A DNA stretch of 64,000 nt. Source: Colwellia sp. PAMC 20917. GTDB taxonomy: Bacteria; Pseudomonadota; Gammaproteobacteria; Enterobacterales; Alteromonadaceae. Shown piece after piece: positions 30,284 through 39,197 of this stretch (the first letter of the stretch is position 1; each line of letters opens with the position of its first letter). Location of the stretch: positions 1,674,001-1,738,000 of the forward strand of contig NZ_CP014944.1 in the NCBI RefSeq assembly GCF_001767295.1, read 5' to 3'. The translations under genes and the position numbers were made by a program. The notes beneath the pieces were generated by a model. That model saw nothing but the letters and a program-made list of their open reading frames with translations. It did not search any database and had not been told where the DNA came from.

Positions 30284-30354
30284 TGTTTTTCATTAAAATT
30301 TACCCTTCTCCAATTATTCGTTGAGAAAGTAACTTTACTATTTTTCATCTAATC

Positions 30355-30380
30355 AAGAGCTTAACTAAGCTCTTTTTTTA
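30355..30380 (+). terminator. Terminator of the EF-hand gene
   Basis: Stem aagagctta / taagctctt followed by TTTTTA, 72 bases past the stop. Confidence 0.85.
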
Positions 30381-30442
30381 TACCTTAAATTCATTGGTCT
30401 GACCTCTTGTTTCAATTGTTTTTTCTGTTACCATTCAATCTC

Positions 30443-30460
30443 AGCTTACACGTGTACACT
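30443..30460 (+). promoter_or_regulatory. FabR-like operator upstream of trhA
   Basis: AGCTTACACGTGTACACT contains a perfect TACACGTGTA palindrome and resembles the FabR (YijC) binding site of enteric fabA, fabB and yqfA. It is the core of a longer dyad, 30433-30470, whose outer arms attcaatctcag and ctgaaattgaat differ at one position. It lies 44-61 bases before the trhA start codon. Confidence 0.65.
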
Positions 30461-30503
30461 GAAATTGAATTTAAAGAAACAATGAAAAATAACAGGATAA
30501 CAA

Positions 30504-31139
30504 ATGACAAGCCAAGCTAGTTACAGCAAAAATGAAGAAATAGCCAACACCTTGACTCATGCTCTTGGTGCAATATTGTCTGTTATGGCTTGTTACATGC
30601 TACTCACTGCAGCTTTAGCTGATAACTCATTAGTAAAAATAGTGAGTTATGCCGTGTACGGTGCTAGTTTGGTTTTATTATTCACCGCTTCAACTTTTTA
30701 CCATGCTTTTCAAAATCCTAGCAAAAAAAAGCTTTTTAAATTACTCGACCATTGTGCTATTTACTTGTTAATCGCAGGAACTTACACCCCTTTAATGATG
30801 GTTGCCTTAAACGACCAACTCGGTACTATTATGCTGACAGTTATTTGGAGTATGGCTATATTAGGGGTGTTTTTTAAAATGAAATTTGGGCACCGCTATA
30901 AAAAAACCTCGCTGATCACCTACTTAGGTATGGGACTGATATCTATAACCATTATTGAACAGCTAAATGACAAATTATCAGATCAAGCTTTAACACTACT
31001 TGCTCTTGGCGGTATTATTTATTGTTTAGGGGTTATTTTTTATGTGCAAAAGCGTATACATTTCAACCATGCTATTTGGCATTTATTTGTTTTAGGTGGC
31101 GCAGCATGTCACTTCTTTATGATCTACTTCTACTTATAA
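30504..31139 (+). CDS. trhA: PAQR-family membrane homeostasis protein TrhA (hemolysin III / YqfA)
   Basis: Inner-membrane protein with seven predicted helices linked to membrane energetics and lipid homeostasis; the hemolysin name is historical. 211 residues. EEIANTLTHALGAILSV has the conserved His of the first helix; STFYHAF and FKLLDHCAIYLLIAGTYTP the central Ser/His/Asp motif; FNHAIWHLFVLGGAACHFF the C-terminal histidines. These residues form the putative zinc site of PAQR proteins. AGGA lies six bases before the ATG. E. coli yqfA belongs to the FabR regulon and the same type of operator is seen here. Confidence 0.92.
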   Translation: MTSQASYSKNEEIANTLTHALGAILSVMACYMLLTAALADNSLVKIVSYAVYGASLVLLFTASTFYHAFQNPSKKKLFKLLDHCAIYLLIAGTYTPLMMVALNDQLGTIMLTVIWSMAILGVFFKMKFGHRYKKTSLITYLGMGLISITIIEQLNDKLSDQALTLLALGGIIYCLGVIFYVQKRIHFNHAIWHLFVLGGAACHFFMIYFYL

Positions 31140-31361
31140 GCGCTGATAGGACTGAAAGAAATAACCAGGGATATAGTAGCTGGTGACGATAGTAAATTAA
31201 TTTATACCTAAAACAGCCGTTAAAAGGCTATGGCCTTTGCAGGCTTTTAGGCTTAATTATCGAGTTATCGTCAACTTTCTTAGTAATGGAGAATGCTGCT
31301 ACTAATTAATAGCTGTCATAGCAAAAATAAATTAATTCAGCTTTCAATGAAAAGTAAGCAA

Positions 31362-32546
31362 TTAGCGACTATCAACAAACCCTTGTAATGATTCCAGTAT
31401 CATTGAAAAGTTTTTTGCACCCAGCCCTAAACGAAAATATGGCCCAGTAAGCCCAAATAGGCATGATGGGTAAGCGAATATTCCCGCTTGTTCAGCGAGT
31501 TGCTCAGCCCATTCAAGCATGGGTAAATCACTATGGCACTTTACCAATGTAAGTAAGCCTGCCTGAGGAGGACACCAACTAAAATGCAACTGATTTTTGT
31601 CGATAAATTGCTGAAATAACGCGATATTATCTTTGATAATAAGATTATTTTTACTGATGATTTTAACATGGTTTTCTAAAGCAAGCTCTGCCAGCTTTTC
31701 ATCAACGATTGAAGTACAAATTGAGCCTTGAGCTTTTACCGCTAATAATCGTTTTAGCAGTGATTTATCCTTAGACACTGCCCAACCAATACGTAGCCCC
31801 GCCAAACCAAAACTTTTCGATAATACCGAGACAACAATCGTGCGATCATAATCTAAATAGCGATGAGCTAATTTAAGATCATTATAGTTACTTGCTTGAG
31901 AGACGTCATCGGCTAAAAGGTAACAATTGAACTGTTTTGCAATGGCTAATATTTGTTCCGAAAATTGAGTGTCTATTATGCTACCACTGGGATTATGGGG
32001 AGAATTCAAGACGATTAGTCGGGTATTTTCGTTTACTAGCGCTAAAAGTGCCGCTTGGTTAATTTGCCAGTTTTGTTGAAAATCAACCGTAAGGCACCTT
32101 ACTTTAATCCCCATCTGCTCTGCCATCGTCACCAAAGAGGGATAGCAAGGTGTAATAACAACAATTTCAATCGCTGCTTGTTGCTCAACTGTATTATCTT
32201 GCGTTCGTTCATTTTCGCTAAGTACTGTTTGGTAAATAGCTAACAACGCCTCTTGAGCGCCACAAAAAGTTAGAACATTGTCAGCAGTTAACTCAACTTG
32301 ATGATGATTATAGTCTTGATGAAAACCGGCAATAAGTGATCGCAAATAATGGCTGCCACTTATCGACGCATAGGATAACGCTTGTTCACCCAGAAGATTA
32401 TCAAGACTTGTTTCACCTAAAAGGCACAATTGTGCTGCGGACAACGACTGTCCGCAAGAATTACTCAAATTGTGTTTAATAGTGACCTTTTGATTTTCTG
32501 CAAGCTGTTGACCAAAGGCGATATGTGCCGGTAAAATATTTTTCAT
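31362..32546 (-). CDS. ovoB: PLP-dependent fold-I enzyme, probable OvoB sulfoxide lyase
   Basis: Aspartate-aminotransferase-fold enzyme of 394 residues. I chose MKNILPAHIAFG as start because longer versions overlap ovoA; it begins five bases after the ovoA stop with AAGG in the gap. Motifs: FCGAQEALL (PLP phosphate loop), LNSPHNPSGS, LLADDVSQ (Asp near 213-214), and PLP lysine Lys244 in VLSKSFGLAGLRIGW. Alone it would be called a class I/II aminotransferase, but tight coupling to ovoA points to OvoB, which cleaves the 5-histidylcysteine sulfoxide to 5-thiohistidine. That assignment is contextual. Confidence 0.75.
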   Translation of the reverse strand: MKNILPAHIAFGQQLAENQKVTIKHNLSNSCGQSLSAAQLCLLGETSLDNLLGEQALSYASISGSHYLRSLIAGFHQDYNHHQVELTADNVLTFCGAQEALLAIYQTVLSENERTQDNTVEQQAAIEIVVITPCYPSLVTMAEQMGIKVRCLTVDFQQNWQINQAALLALVNENTRLIVLNSPHNPSGSIIDTQFSEQILAIAKQFNCYLLADDVSQASNYNDLKLAHRYLDYDRTIVVSVLSKSFGLAGLRIGWAVSKDKSLLKRLLAVKAQGSICTSIVDEKLAELALENHVKIISKNNLIIKDNIALFQQFIDKNQLHFSWCPPQAGLLTLVKCHSDLPMLEWAEQLAEQAGIFAYPSCLFGLTGPYFRLGLGAKNFSMILESLQGFVDSR

Positions 32547-32551
32547 CCTTG

Positions 32552-34675
32552 CTATATTTTCCGCTGCCAAACCGACATTTCGGTGGTTGTCACGGTGAAA
32601 GTGCATTGATTTTTCTTAATCACACGCGTTAATGGCTGTGCGTCTAAAAAAGTAAACTCTTCTGCTAATTTTTCCTGTAAACCATCAAAGCCAATAACAT
32701 TTTCACCATTGACTTTAAGCCCACCCAGCCAGTTTTCTTTTTCAGTGTGTTTCGCTGAGTATTGATGGTCGGTTAATACAAAAAGTAAACCTTGTTTATT
32801 AAGTCGCTTAGACAGTGTGGCTAACAACTGTTTGGGTTGATAACTTTTTTCTAGCGCATGCTCAACTAAAATCGCATCATAACCGTTAAAAATAGGTTTT
32901 AAATTGCTCGCATCACCCTGACTAAAAACAATATGATCAGCGTTGTTGTTTAGCGATAAAGCCTTAAGAGACACCTCATGAAAACTCTGTATGTCACCAG
33001 AAATAACATTGGTGTAACGGAGTGTTTTCTGTTGTTGAAGTTGCACACCAAATTGAATATAACGCGCAGAAAAATCTACCGCATCAATATGCTGAAAATG
33101 CTCTGACAACTCAAAAGTCGTTCGTCCAACACTACAGCCTAAGTTCATTAACTTGTCGGTATTAATGCCCTGAGCTTTTACTTTACTAAGCAATAATTGG
33201 CTAACTTGTTGTGAATAGTTTTCAACACTTAAATGTTGCTCACCATAATGACTGTCGAGTTGCTGACAAACTTCACGATCAGTTTCATATCGATTAACCG
33301 GCGTTAATGGTATTTTTCCATCGATGTTTTCAACATAACGAAAACCTGCATGCTGAGTAAAGTGACGACGAAAAGCATAACGAGACGACGGAATGGTTTC
33401 ATTGCCGGTAGAAATCCATGAACCGCCTTTAATTAAGTTATGTTTACCATCAAAGGTTGGCGTAGAGAAATCATCATAAAGTGGATGAACTTTAAACCCC
33501 TCATAACCATCTATTGCTGACTCATTCCATTGCCATACATTGCCAATAACATCATAAAAATCTCCCGTTGAAAATTCATCAATCGGGCATGAAGAAGCGT
33601 AACGCGCCAAGTTTATATTAACTAATACTTGCTCTTCATTATCGCTGGCATTATTCATTAGACAATGCCACTGCGCTTCAGTAGGCATAGCAATGTTTTT
33701 TTGAGTTTGTTCACTTTTCCAATGGCAGAAAGCTTTCGCTTCTAGGTAGTTCACTTCTGCAGGCCAATTCAAAGGTAAAGGCATTTCATTAAGCAAGTTG
33801 CGCTGCACGTATTCATCGTTATTTTTTCGCCAAAAACGCGGCATTTCAGCTTTGGTGAAACTTAGCCACTTTTGCCCTTCTTCGCTCCAATAATGTGGCT
33901 TTTTGTAACCACCTGCATCGATAAAAGCTAAAAACTCTTGATTAGAGACTAAATATTTAGACGCTGAAAAGGCACTAACCTCAACAGATAACTCACCATA
34001 TTCGTTGTCCCAGCCATAAGTTTCATCGGTCAACTTTTTACCTAATACAATAGATTGTTCTGTAACAGGTAATAATTCGTTCTCTGGAGCCGTTGAAAAA
34101 TGAGCACAACTTGTCCATTGCCCCGCTTCATCAGATGGCTGTGTTAAACAATCTAGTGGTAACATGCGCATAATAACTGATGAAGTCTCAAGATGAATGC
34201 GTTCATGCTCACAGCCCATCAATATCACCCAAGCTAACGAGTCTTGTTTGATAGGTAAACTAATTTCCATGGTATCAATTAAGTTATTAACCACAGTGAA
34301 CACTTGTTGGCGGTATTCTCTTACTTCATCAACATTAGGCCAGTCGTAATGCTCACTGTTGAGATCGTCCCAGCTCATTTCATCAACACCAACAGCACAA
34401 ACAGCTTCTAACTTGGTATTAACACGCTTATTAATGTACTTACCCAAAAGTAATTTATTAATAAAAAAAGTAGCCGTATGGCCAAAATAAAAAATAAGTG
34501 GATGGCGTAAACTCTCAGGCCGTAAATAATAGGCTTCATCTTTGTTGATTAAAGCAAACAACGACTCGTAAGTCGTCCAAGTATTATGGAAGTAGTTTTT
34601 TAGCTCGGCGCGTTTATCATCTATAGATAAACCATTAAGCTGTGGGGTGATATTTTGATTATTAATAAGAGTCAT
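32552..34675 (-). CDS. ovoA: 5-histidylcysteine sulfoxide synthase / thiohistidine methyltransferase OvoA
   Basis: Iron(II) enzyme joining cysteine sulfur to C5 of histidine with O2 in ovothiol synthesis. 707 residues, three modules. DinB-like N-terminal domain supplies His66 (FGHTATF) and the HERIH pair His157/His161, the expected iron triad. A formylglycine-generating-enzyme/sulfatase-modifying-type domain spans about 205-450 (YGWDNEYGE, IGNVWQWNES, IKGGSWIS, YAFRRHFTQHAGFRYV). A SAM methyltransferase domain from about 465 (LMNLGCSVGRTTFEL) should methylate the imidazole to give ovothiol A. The C-terminal methyltransferase separates it from EgtB of ergothioneine synthesis. Follows the GS-like gene by 18 bases. 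Confidence 0.92.
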   Translation of the reverse strand: MTLINNQNITPQLNGLSIDDKRAELKNYFHNTWTTYESLFALINKDEAYYLRPESLRHPLIFYFGHTATFFINKLLLGKYINKRVNTKLEAVCAVGVDEMSWDDLNSEHYDWPNVDEVREYRQQVFTVVNNLIDTMEISLPIKQDSLAWVILMGCEHERIHLETSSVIMRMLPLDCLTQPSDEAGQWTSCAHFSTAPENELLPVTEQSIVLGKKLTDETYGWDNEYGELSVEVSAFSASKYLVSNQEFLAFIDAGGYKKPHYWSEEGQKWLSFTKAEMPRFWRKNNDEYVQRNLLNEMPLPLNWPAEVNYLEAKAFCHWKSEQTQKNIAMPTEAQWHCLMNNASDNEEQVLVNINLARYASSCPIDEFSTGDFYDVIGNVWQWNESAIDGYEGFKVHPLYDDFSTPTFDGKHNLIKGGSWISTGNETIPSSRYAFRRHFTQHAGFRYVENIDGKIPLTPVNRYETDREVCQQLDSHYGEQHLSVENYSQQVSQLLLSKVKAQGINTDKLMNLGCSVGRTTFELSEHFQHIDAVDFSARYIQFGVQLQQQKTLRYTNVISGDIQSFHEVSLKALSLNNNADHIVFSQGDASNLKPIFNGYDAILVEHALEKSYQPKQLLATLSKRLNKQGLLFVLTDHQYSAKHTEKENWLGGLKVNGENVIGFDGLQEKLAEEFTFLDAQPLTRVIKKNQCTFTVTTTEMSVWQRKI

Positions 34676-34693
34676 ATTTTATTTTTAAATTAA

Positions 34694-35833
34694 TTATGAT
34701 GTATGAGTGAGAATAAGTTTTTGTTGATACGGCGCTAAAATCATTTGCTTTAATTTGTCACCTAACAGCAACTGCCCTGATATTTGCTCACCATTTATAA
34801 ATTGACCCGATAGCTTATTTAAACGTTCGCTAAACCAGTGATCATTTGCAAATAGTGATATTGCGCCCAATTTTTCTTGCTCTGTATTATCATACAATGA
34901 AAAAGGTAAATCTTGATGATGAACTTCTTTACGGAGCAATTTGCGACAGTTATCCACTTTATATACTTCAAGCGCGTCAATTAAGTTCAATAAAGAGTAA
35001 AGAATATTAAAATAAGCATTGTATTGCATACTTGAAGCACCAATTCTATGCTCGATACGAGCAGTTTTTTGCCAATTTTGTCGCTTAACTAGCACTTCAT
35101 TTTTATGATTAAAAAGTACCGGCTCTTCGCCCATCGCTTGGTTATGTTTACCCACTTCTTTATACAAGGCAATACTGCCTTGGTGTCCGCCTGAGATATC
35201 AACGGGTGAACATAACTCAGCCGCTAAACCGTATTTAGTTTTTAATGCTAGTCGCTCAAAAGCTTCTTCTTCAGGTAAATAAATCAAACAACAATTAAAG
35301 CTAGTCTCCAGAAAACATTGCTGTAAATATTCACCAAAGCCGCGTTCAATAATAATGTTTTTACCTTCACTATCAAGCGCACTAATATTCATTTGAACAG
35401 CATTAGGGATATGCACTGCCCGTGTTTCTGTGCTGAAAATATCACCACAGCCACTGGCTAACTTACCTTTATCGCCAGACCAGACAACTGGTTTGATTAA
35501 TGTTTTACTGATGCCTTGTTCGGCAAACAAACGAGGTAAAAGGTGTAACGCTTGGCTTAAATTATTAGCTTCTTTTAACGGCGACTGGCCATTAAATAAA
35601 GAAACATACTCCCACTGACTATACCAATACTCTGGCACTAATTCTCCGTCAATTCCGGCATGCGCTAACTGACGATTAATTCTTTGATAATCTAATGAAA
35701 ATCTTTTTATTTTACTATCGAGCTGATAACAACCTTCTAATTCAAAGTGAATGACAGGAGTAAAGCCAAGCTGTTTTATATAATTCTGTAATAATATAAT
35801 AGCTTGGACGGCTAACGGTGTTGTATTATTCAT
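34694..35833 (-). CDS. Divergent glutamine-synthetase-fold ligase in the ovothiol operon
   Basis: 379 residues from ATG (MNNTTPLAVQ); longer starts overlap the upstream gene. No named family recognised, but glutamine-synthetase-like signposts occur in order: Glu31/Glu33 in HFELEGCY, YSQWEYVSLF with SPLKEANNL (compare GQHE...kkaD), TLIKPVVW (compare TFMPKP), VQMNISAL (compare GMHxHLSL), and C-terminal ARIEHRIGASSMQYNAY (compare RRIExRxxDPxxNPY). This predicts ATP-dependent carboxyl activation and amide or gamma-glutamyl bond formation. Placed 18 bases before ovoA, so a substrate in thiol metabolism (ovothiol, 5-thiohistidine, cysteine or histidine) is inferred. Not a normal nitrogen-assimilation GlnA, being shorter and lacking the tyrosine adenylylation loop. 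Confidence 0.65.
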   Translation of the reverse strand: MNNTTPLAVQAIILLQNYIKQLGFTPVIHFELEGCYQLDSKIKRFSLDYQRINRQLAHAGIDGELVPEYWYSQWEYVSLFNGQSPLKEANNLSQALHLLPRLFAEQGISKTLIKPVVWSGDKGKLASGCGDIFSTETRAVHIPNAVQMNISALDSEGKNIIIERGFGEYLQQCFLETSFNCCLIYLPEEEAFERLALKTKYGLAAELCSPVDISGGHQGSIALYKEVGKHNQAMGEEPVLFNHKNEVLVKRQNWQKTARIEHRIGASSMQYNAYFNILYSLLNLIDALEVYKVDNCRKLLRKEVHHQDLPFSLYDNTEQEKLGAISLFANDHWFSERLNKLSGQFINGEQISGQLLLGDKLKQMILAPYQQKLILTHTS

Positions 35834-35849
35834 ATGAGATAATGGCTTT

Positions 35850-37745
35850 CTATTGATATATAACCACATTATTTTTACCGTTACGCTTTGCCTGGTAAAG
35901 GGCAGCATCGGCATGTAGGTATAACATTTCACTCGTTGGGCTAAGTTGAGACAAGGTTGCTATACCGATACTTACGGTTAATTGTAAACTTGGCTCGACT
36001 TGGAAAACTTGCTGACTTATTTTTTTTAAAAAACGTTCGGCAATTACTTTACATTGCTTTTCGTCGGTACGAGGTAAAATACATAAGAATTCTTCTCCGC
36101 CAACACGGCCAATGACATCTTCATTACGAAAGACATCATGACAAAGATCAGCTATTTTTTTAATAACTGTATCACCAACAGGATGACCAAACTTATCATT
36201 GACCATTTTAAAGTCGTCAATATCAAATAAAATGACCGAAAGTTCAGTTTTTTCTACTAAGACATCGTTAAGGTAATTCGATAAGTACTCAAAAATATAG
36301 CGACGGTTATATAAATTTGATAATGGGTCTTTAATTGACAGTGCATACATTTTCTTATTATTTTTATACTGAATGGTTATCACAATAATGACAACCACGC
36401 CGGAACATAGCATAAAAATCAGTAGATAAAGGTTCTGTAATTTTTGTTGCTGATAAGAATCATTTTCTAAAGCAGCGACCTTTTCTCGTTGCAGGGTAAG
36501 TGCTTGTTCAATATATTTTCGCTCATTTTCCATCGCAGCGCGCGCTGTGGTTAATCGTGTACTGGAATTTTTTACCAGTAATTCATTGTATTTTTGATAG
36601 TACTGTCGAGATAATTGAAAAGCTTCACTGTCATTATTTCTTGCGTGAGCAAGCTCTGAGCCAAGCTTTATAACTTCTAATTGCCACTTAGTGCCGACTA
36701 ATTCAGGTAAAGACATGAATATGTTTTCAGCTTTAGTCAACGATGCTTGCGCTTGTGCTAACTCACCCAAGATAATAAAACAGTGAACCTGTTGCTTATA
36801 TAATTCGGCATTATAATCAATCAAGCCATTTAACGTTAGGGCATGATTAATAACATCAATAGCTTTAACACAATCGCCTTTTTCGGCCAGTGTCATACCT
36901 AAACCGTAAGCTGAAAAAAAAGAAATTTCAGTGTTAGGAGTATAGGCAATTTTTTCTTGATAAAGCTCAAAGTAGCGAATCGCCAAATCATATTTTTGCC
37001 AATATCGATAGGTTATAGCAATGCCGTAAATAGCCTCTGAAACATGAGCAGGATAATTTAAACGTTCGTAAGTATTTAATGCTTTTTGGTAATATTCTAT
37101 CGATTTTTCATAATCATCCATATAGCCATAAATAGCACCGTAGGTTTCATTGATAACAGCAATTAGAAAGTGTTCTTTTAGTGAATAAGCATCTAAGTAA
37201 GCTTCTTGCATCTCATTCAATGATAGTTCAAAGAGCTCGGTGATACTTTTTGTAAAAGCAAGCTCTTGTTTAGCAAGAATAAAAAGGTAAGTTAAATTAT
37301 TTTTTTTTGCTATGGACATAGCCTTTTGAAGAATAATTACAGAATCTGCATACTGAGCGTGGCGACGGTAAATTATCCCCTGATAAATATAAAGGTGACT
37401 ATGAATTTTTAATGGGGTTTTGTCGTCGATAAGCGCTACGGCTTGTGCTACGGTCTTATTAAAGTCTTCATAAAAATAGAGTAAATTTTCTGCTTGAGCT
37501 TTACGTAACAACCACCAAGATTGTTGTAGCTTTGGCATAGTTGAAAAAGACTTTTCTGCGTTTAATAATTGTTGATAAGACTGCAGAGGTTGTTGGCGTA
37601 TTTCTTCATCCATGTTCAATAAGCGACTTAGCTCATCGGTTTGTTCTACGGCTAATTGGCCACTACTATTTGCCTGTGATTGACTACAGGAAAAAAAAAA
37701 GATAATAACAACAACCGAAAAAAACCGATAAAAATCAAATTTCAT
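35850..37745 (-). CDS. TPR-sensor diguanylate cyclase (GGDEF)
   Basis: 631 residues. N-terminal signal/anchor (hydrophobic 5-19, ending FFFSCSQSQA), a periplasmic array of TPR-like helical repeats about 60-400 (for example DYEKSIEYYQKALNTYERL and KYDLAIRYFELYQEK), a coiled region, a membrane helix about 438-458 (LYLLIFMLCSGVVVIIVITI), then a GGDEF domain with LYNRRYIFEYL, FDIDDFKMVND and the active-site GRVGGEEF. Makes c-di-GMP. It ends 16 bases before the GS-like gene on the same strand, so it may share the ovothiol transcript; the ligand sensed is unknown. Confidence 0.9.
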   Translation of the reverse strand: MKFDFYRFFSVVVIIFFFSCSQSQANSSGQLAVEQTDELSRLLNMDEEIRQQPLQSYQQLLNAEKSFSTMPKLQQSWWLLRKAQAENLLYFYEDFNKTVAQAVALIDDKTPLKIHSHLYIYQGIIYRRHAQYADSVIILQKAMSIAKKNNLTYLFILAKQELAFTKSITELFELSLNEMQEAYLDAYSLKEHFLIAVINETYGAIYGYMDDYEKSIEYYQKALNTYERLNYPAHVSEAIYGIAITYRYWQKYDLAIRYFELYQEKIAYTPNTEISFFSAYGLGMTLAEKGDCVKAIDVINHALTLNGLIDYNAELYKQQVHCFIILGELAQAQASLTKAENIFMSLPELVGTKWQLEVIKLGSELAHARNNDSEAFQLSRQYYQKYNELLVKNSSTRLTTARAAMENERKYIEQALTLQREKVAALENDSYQQQKLQNLYLLIFMLCSGVVVIIVITIQYKNNKKMYALSIKDPLSNLYNRRYIFEYLSNYLNDVLVEKTELSVILFDIDDFKMVNDKFGHPVGDTVIKKIADLCHDVFRNEDVIGRVGGEEFLCILPRTDEKQCKVIAERFLKKISQQVFQVEPSLQLTVSIGIATLSQLSPTSEMLYLHADAALYQAKRNGKNNVVIYQ

Positions 37746-37864
37746 TACACATCCGTGATTAATGATCTTGTTAATTCATGTAAGTATTTTAACTTTAACA
37801 TAGACCTTTTTTTAAAACGAGTTAAAGCCATAAAATTGTATCATCACCAATATATTAACCAATA

Positions 37865-38092
37865 TTAATCCTCGTAAAGCGCTTTAAAAGCCGCCACTTT
37901 AAAACCTTGCAGATATTCTTCGCCTATCTTTATTACCGGTACGGATCTAAAGTTTGCTCTGCGAAACTCTTTTTGTCCCGCGGCTGTTTTCACATTACAT
38001 AAACGATAAGCAATGTTGTTTTTATCTAAGTACGCTTTCGCCGTGTCACAATGAGGGCAGTTACTCATACTATATAAGACAATTTTCTTCAT
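37865..38092 (-). CDS. Glutaredoxin-like protein
   Basis: 75 residues, a single glutaredoxin/NrdH-size thioredoxin fold. Dithiol active site SNCPHCDTAK (Cys12, Cys15), cis-proline in RSVPVIKIGEEYLQGF. The active-site CPHC differs from the CPYC of classic glutaredoxins. Lies 119 bases upstream of the GGDEF gene on the same strand, next to the low-molecular-weight thiol genes, though its own transcription unit cannot be excluded. Confidence 0.87.
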   Translation of the reverse strand: MKKIVLYSMSNCPHCDTAKAYLDKNNIAYRLCNVKTAAGQKEFRRANFRSVPVIKIGEEYLQGFKVAAFKALYED

Positions 38093-38157
38093 GCTAAATT
38101 TCCTTGGTTATTTATCCGCTGCATGACCTCCAACAAATAAATATAAAATGGGTGTCC

Positions 38158-38209
38158 ATAATACACACTATAATACACACTATAATACACTGAATTAATA
38201 CACTGAATT
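38158..38209. repeat. Short tandem repeat block upstream of the glutaredoxin gene
   Basis: Two perfect copies of ataatacacact (12 bases), then two units of the related atacactgaatta. The copies are exact within each pair, suggesting recent slippage. The surrounding 376-base gap holds the promoters of the divergent glutaredoxin and cytochrome b561 genes; no ORF or RNA is evident in the rest of it. Confidence 0.7.
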
Positions 38210-38468
38210 ATTTTACGGCTGTTTGGTTAGTTTACAGGAACTTACTTTGAAAAACGCTGACACTTGCGGAAAATTAAATTAAATTATCTGCTAAGTAATC
38301 GCCAGTAAACTAAAATAACGCCGCTTAATTGTAAAGACACACAACTACTTTAAGATAACTCGTAACCGTTAATCCAAATAACCATCACTTAGTGTTAGAA
38401 GCGAATAAATATTTCGGTTATCATAAAAAAAACAGATAAAATGTTAACAAATTAAAAGAGTCTTCATC

Positions 38469-39197
38469 ATGCAAGATAACCCAGTAAACATCACTTCCAC
38501 TATAGTAAAAACTTTTGTTTGGAGTAGAAATATTCGTTTATTTCATTGGTTGAATGTCTTGTCAGTACTTTTGCTTATTGTTATTGGTAGCGTGATTTAT
38601 TTTGGTAAAGACCTAGGTATCTCAACAGAAGGTAAAATACTGCTTAAAACAATACATGTATGTGTGGGGTATGTTTTTGCTGCAAATTTAATTTTTAGAA
38701 TTATTCTTGGTTTTATCGGTAAAGGATATGAACGTTGGGGACAAACACTGCCTTTTAATAAAGTCTTTAAACAAGAACTAGCCGATTTCAAAAAAGATAA
38801 AAATAAAACATTTAAAGGTCATAGTCCACTGGGCAAACTTATGGTGGGTGCTTTAATGTTAAGTCTTTCTATTCAAATGATTTCAGGTTTAGTGATTGCG
38901 GGTACTGACATTTATTATCCTCCTTTTGGGCAGTATTTTGCTAGCAGCATAGCTCAAGATAAAAACCAATTAGCCTTAATTAAGCCTTACAGTAAAGAAA
39001 ATGTTGATGCAGATGCTTATAAAGAAATGCGTAATGTAAGAAAGCCTTTTATAACTGCTCACGTTTACAGCTTTTACTTTTTGTTACTGTTGATCCCACT
39101 ACATATTTTAGCCGTATTTTTTGCTGAACGACGTGAGAAACATTCTATTGTTTCTTCAATGATCCACGGCTTTAAATATTTACCTAAAGACAAGTAA
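38469..39197 (+). CDS. Cytochrome b561-type di-heme membrane protein
   Basis: 242 residues, four predicted helices (about 27-45, 60-82, 118-138, 197-220). Candidate heme ligands are in RLFHWLNVLS, LKTIHVCVGYVF, ITAHVYSFYFL and LLIPLHILAVFF, matching the bacterial b561 / Ni-hydrogenase b-subunit family (PF01292). Such proteins pass electrons between quinol and soluble or periplasmic partners. It has no obvious partner gene adjacent. Starts after AAAAGAG; single-gene unit. Confidence 0.85.
   Translation: MQDNPVNITSTIVKTFVWSRNIRLFHWLNVLSVLLLIVIGSVIYFGKDLGISTEGKILLKTIHVCVGYVFAANLIFRIILGFIGKGYERWGQTLPFNKVFKQELADFKKDKNKTFKGHSPLGKLMVGALMLSLSIQMISGLVIAGTDIYYPPFGQYFASSIAQDKNQLALIKPYSKENVDADAYKEMRNVRKPFITAHVYSFYFLLLLIPLHILAVFFAERREKHSIVSSMIHGFKYLPKDK

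Noticed and set aside
38230-38270. GGAACTT as a sigma-E promoter before cytochrome b561
   Set aside because: The only -10-like GCTGA is at 12 bases, too close for a sigma-E promoter.
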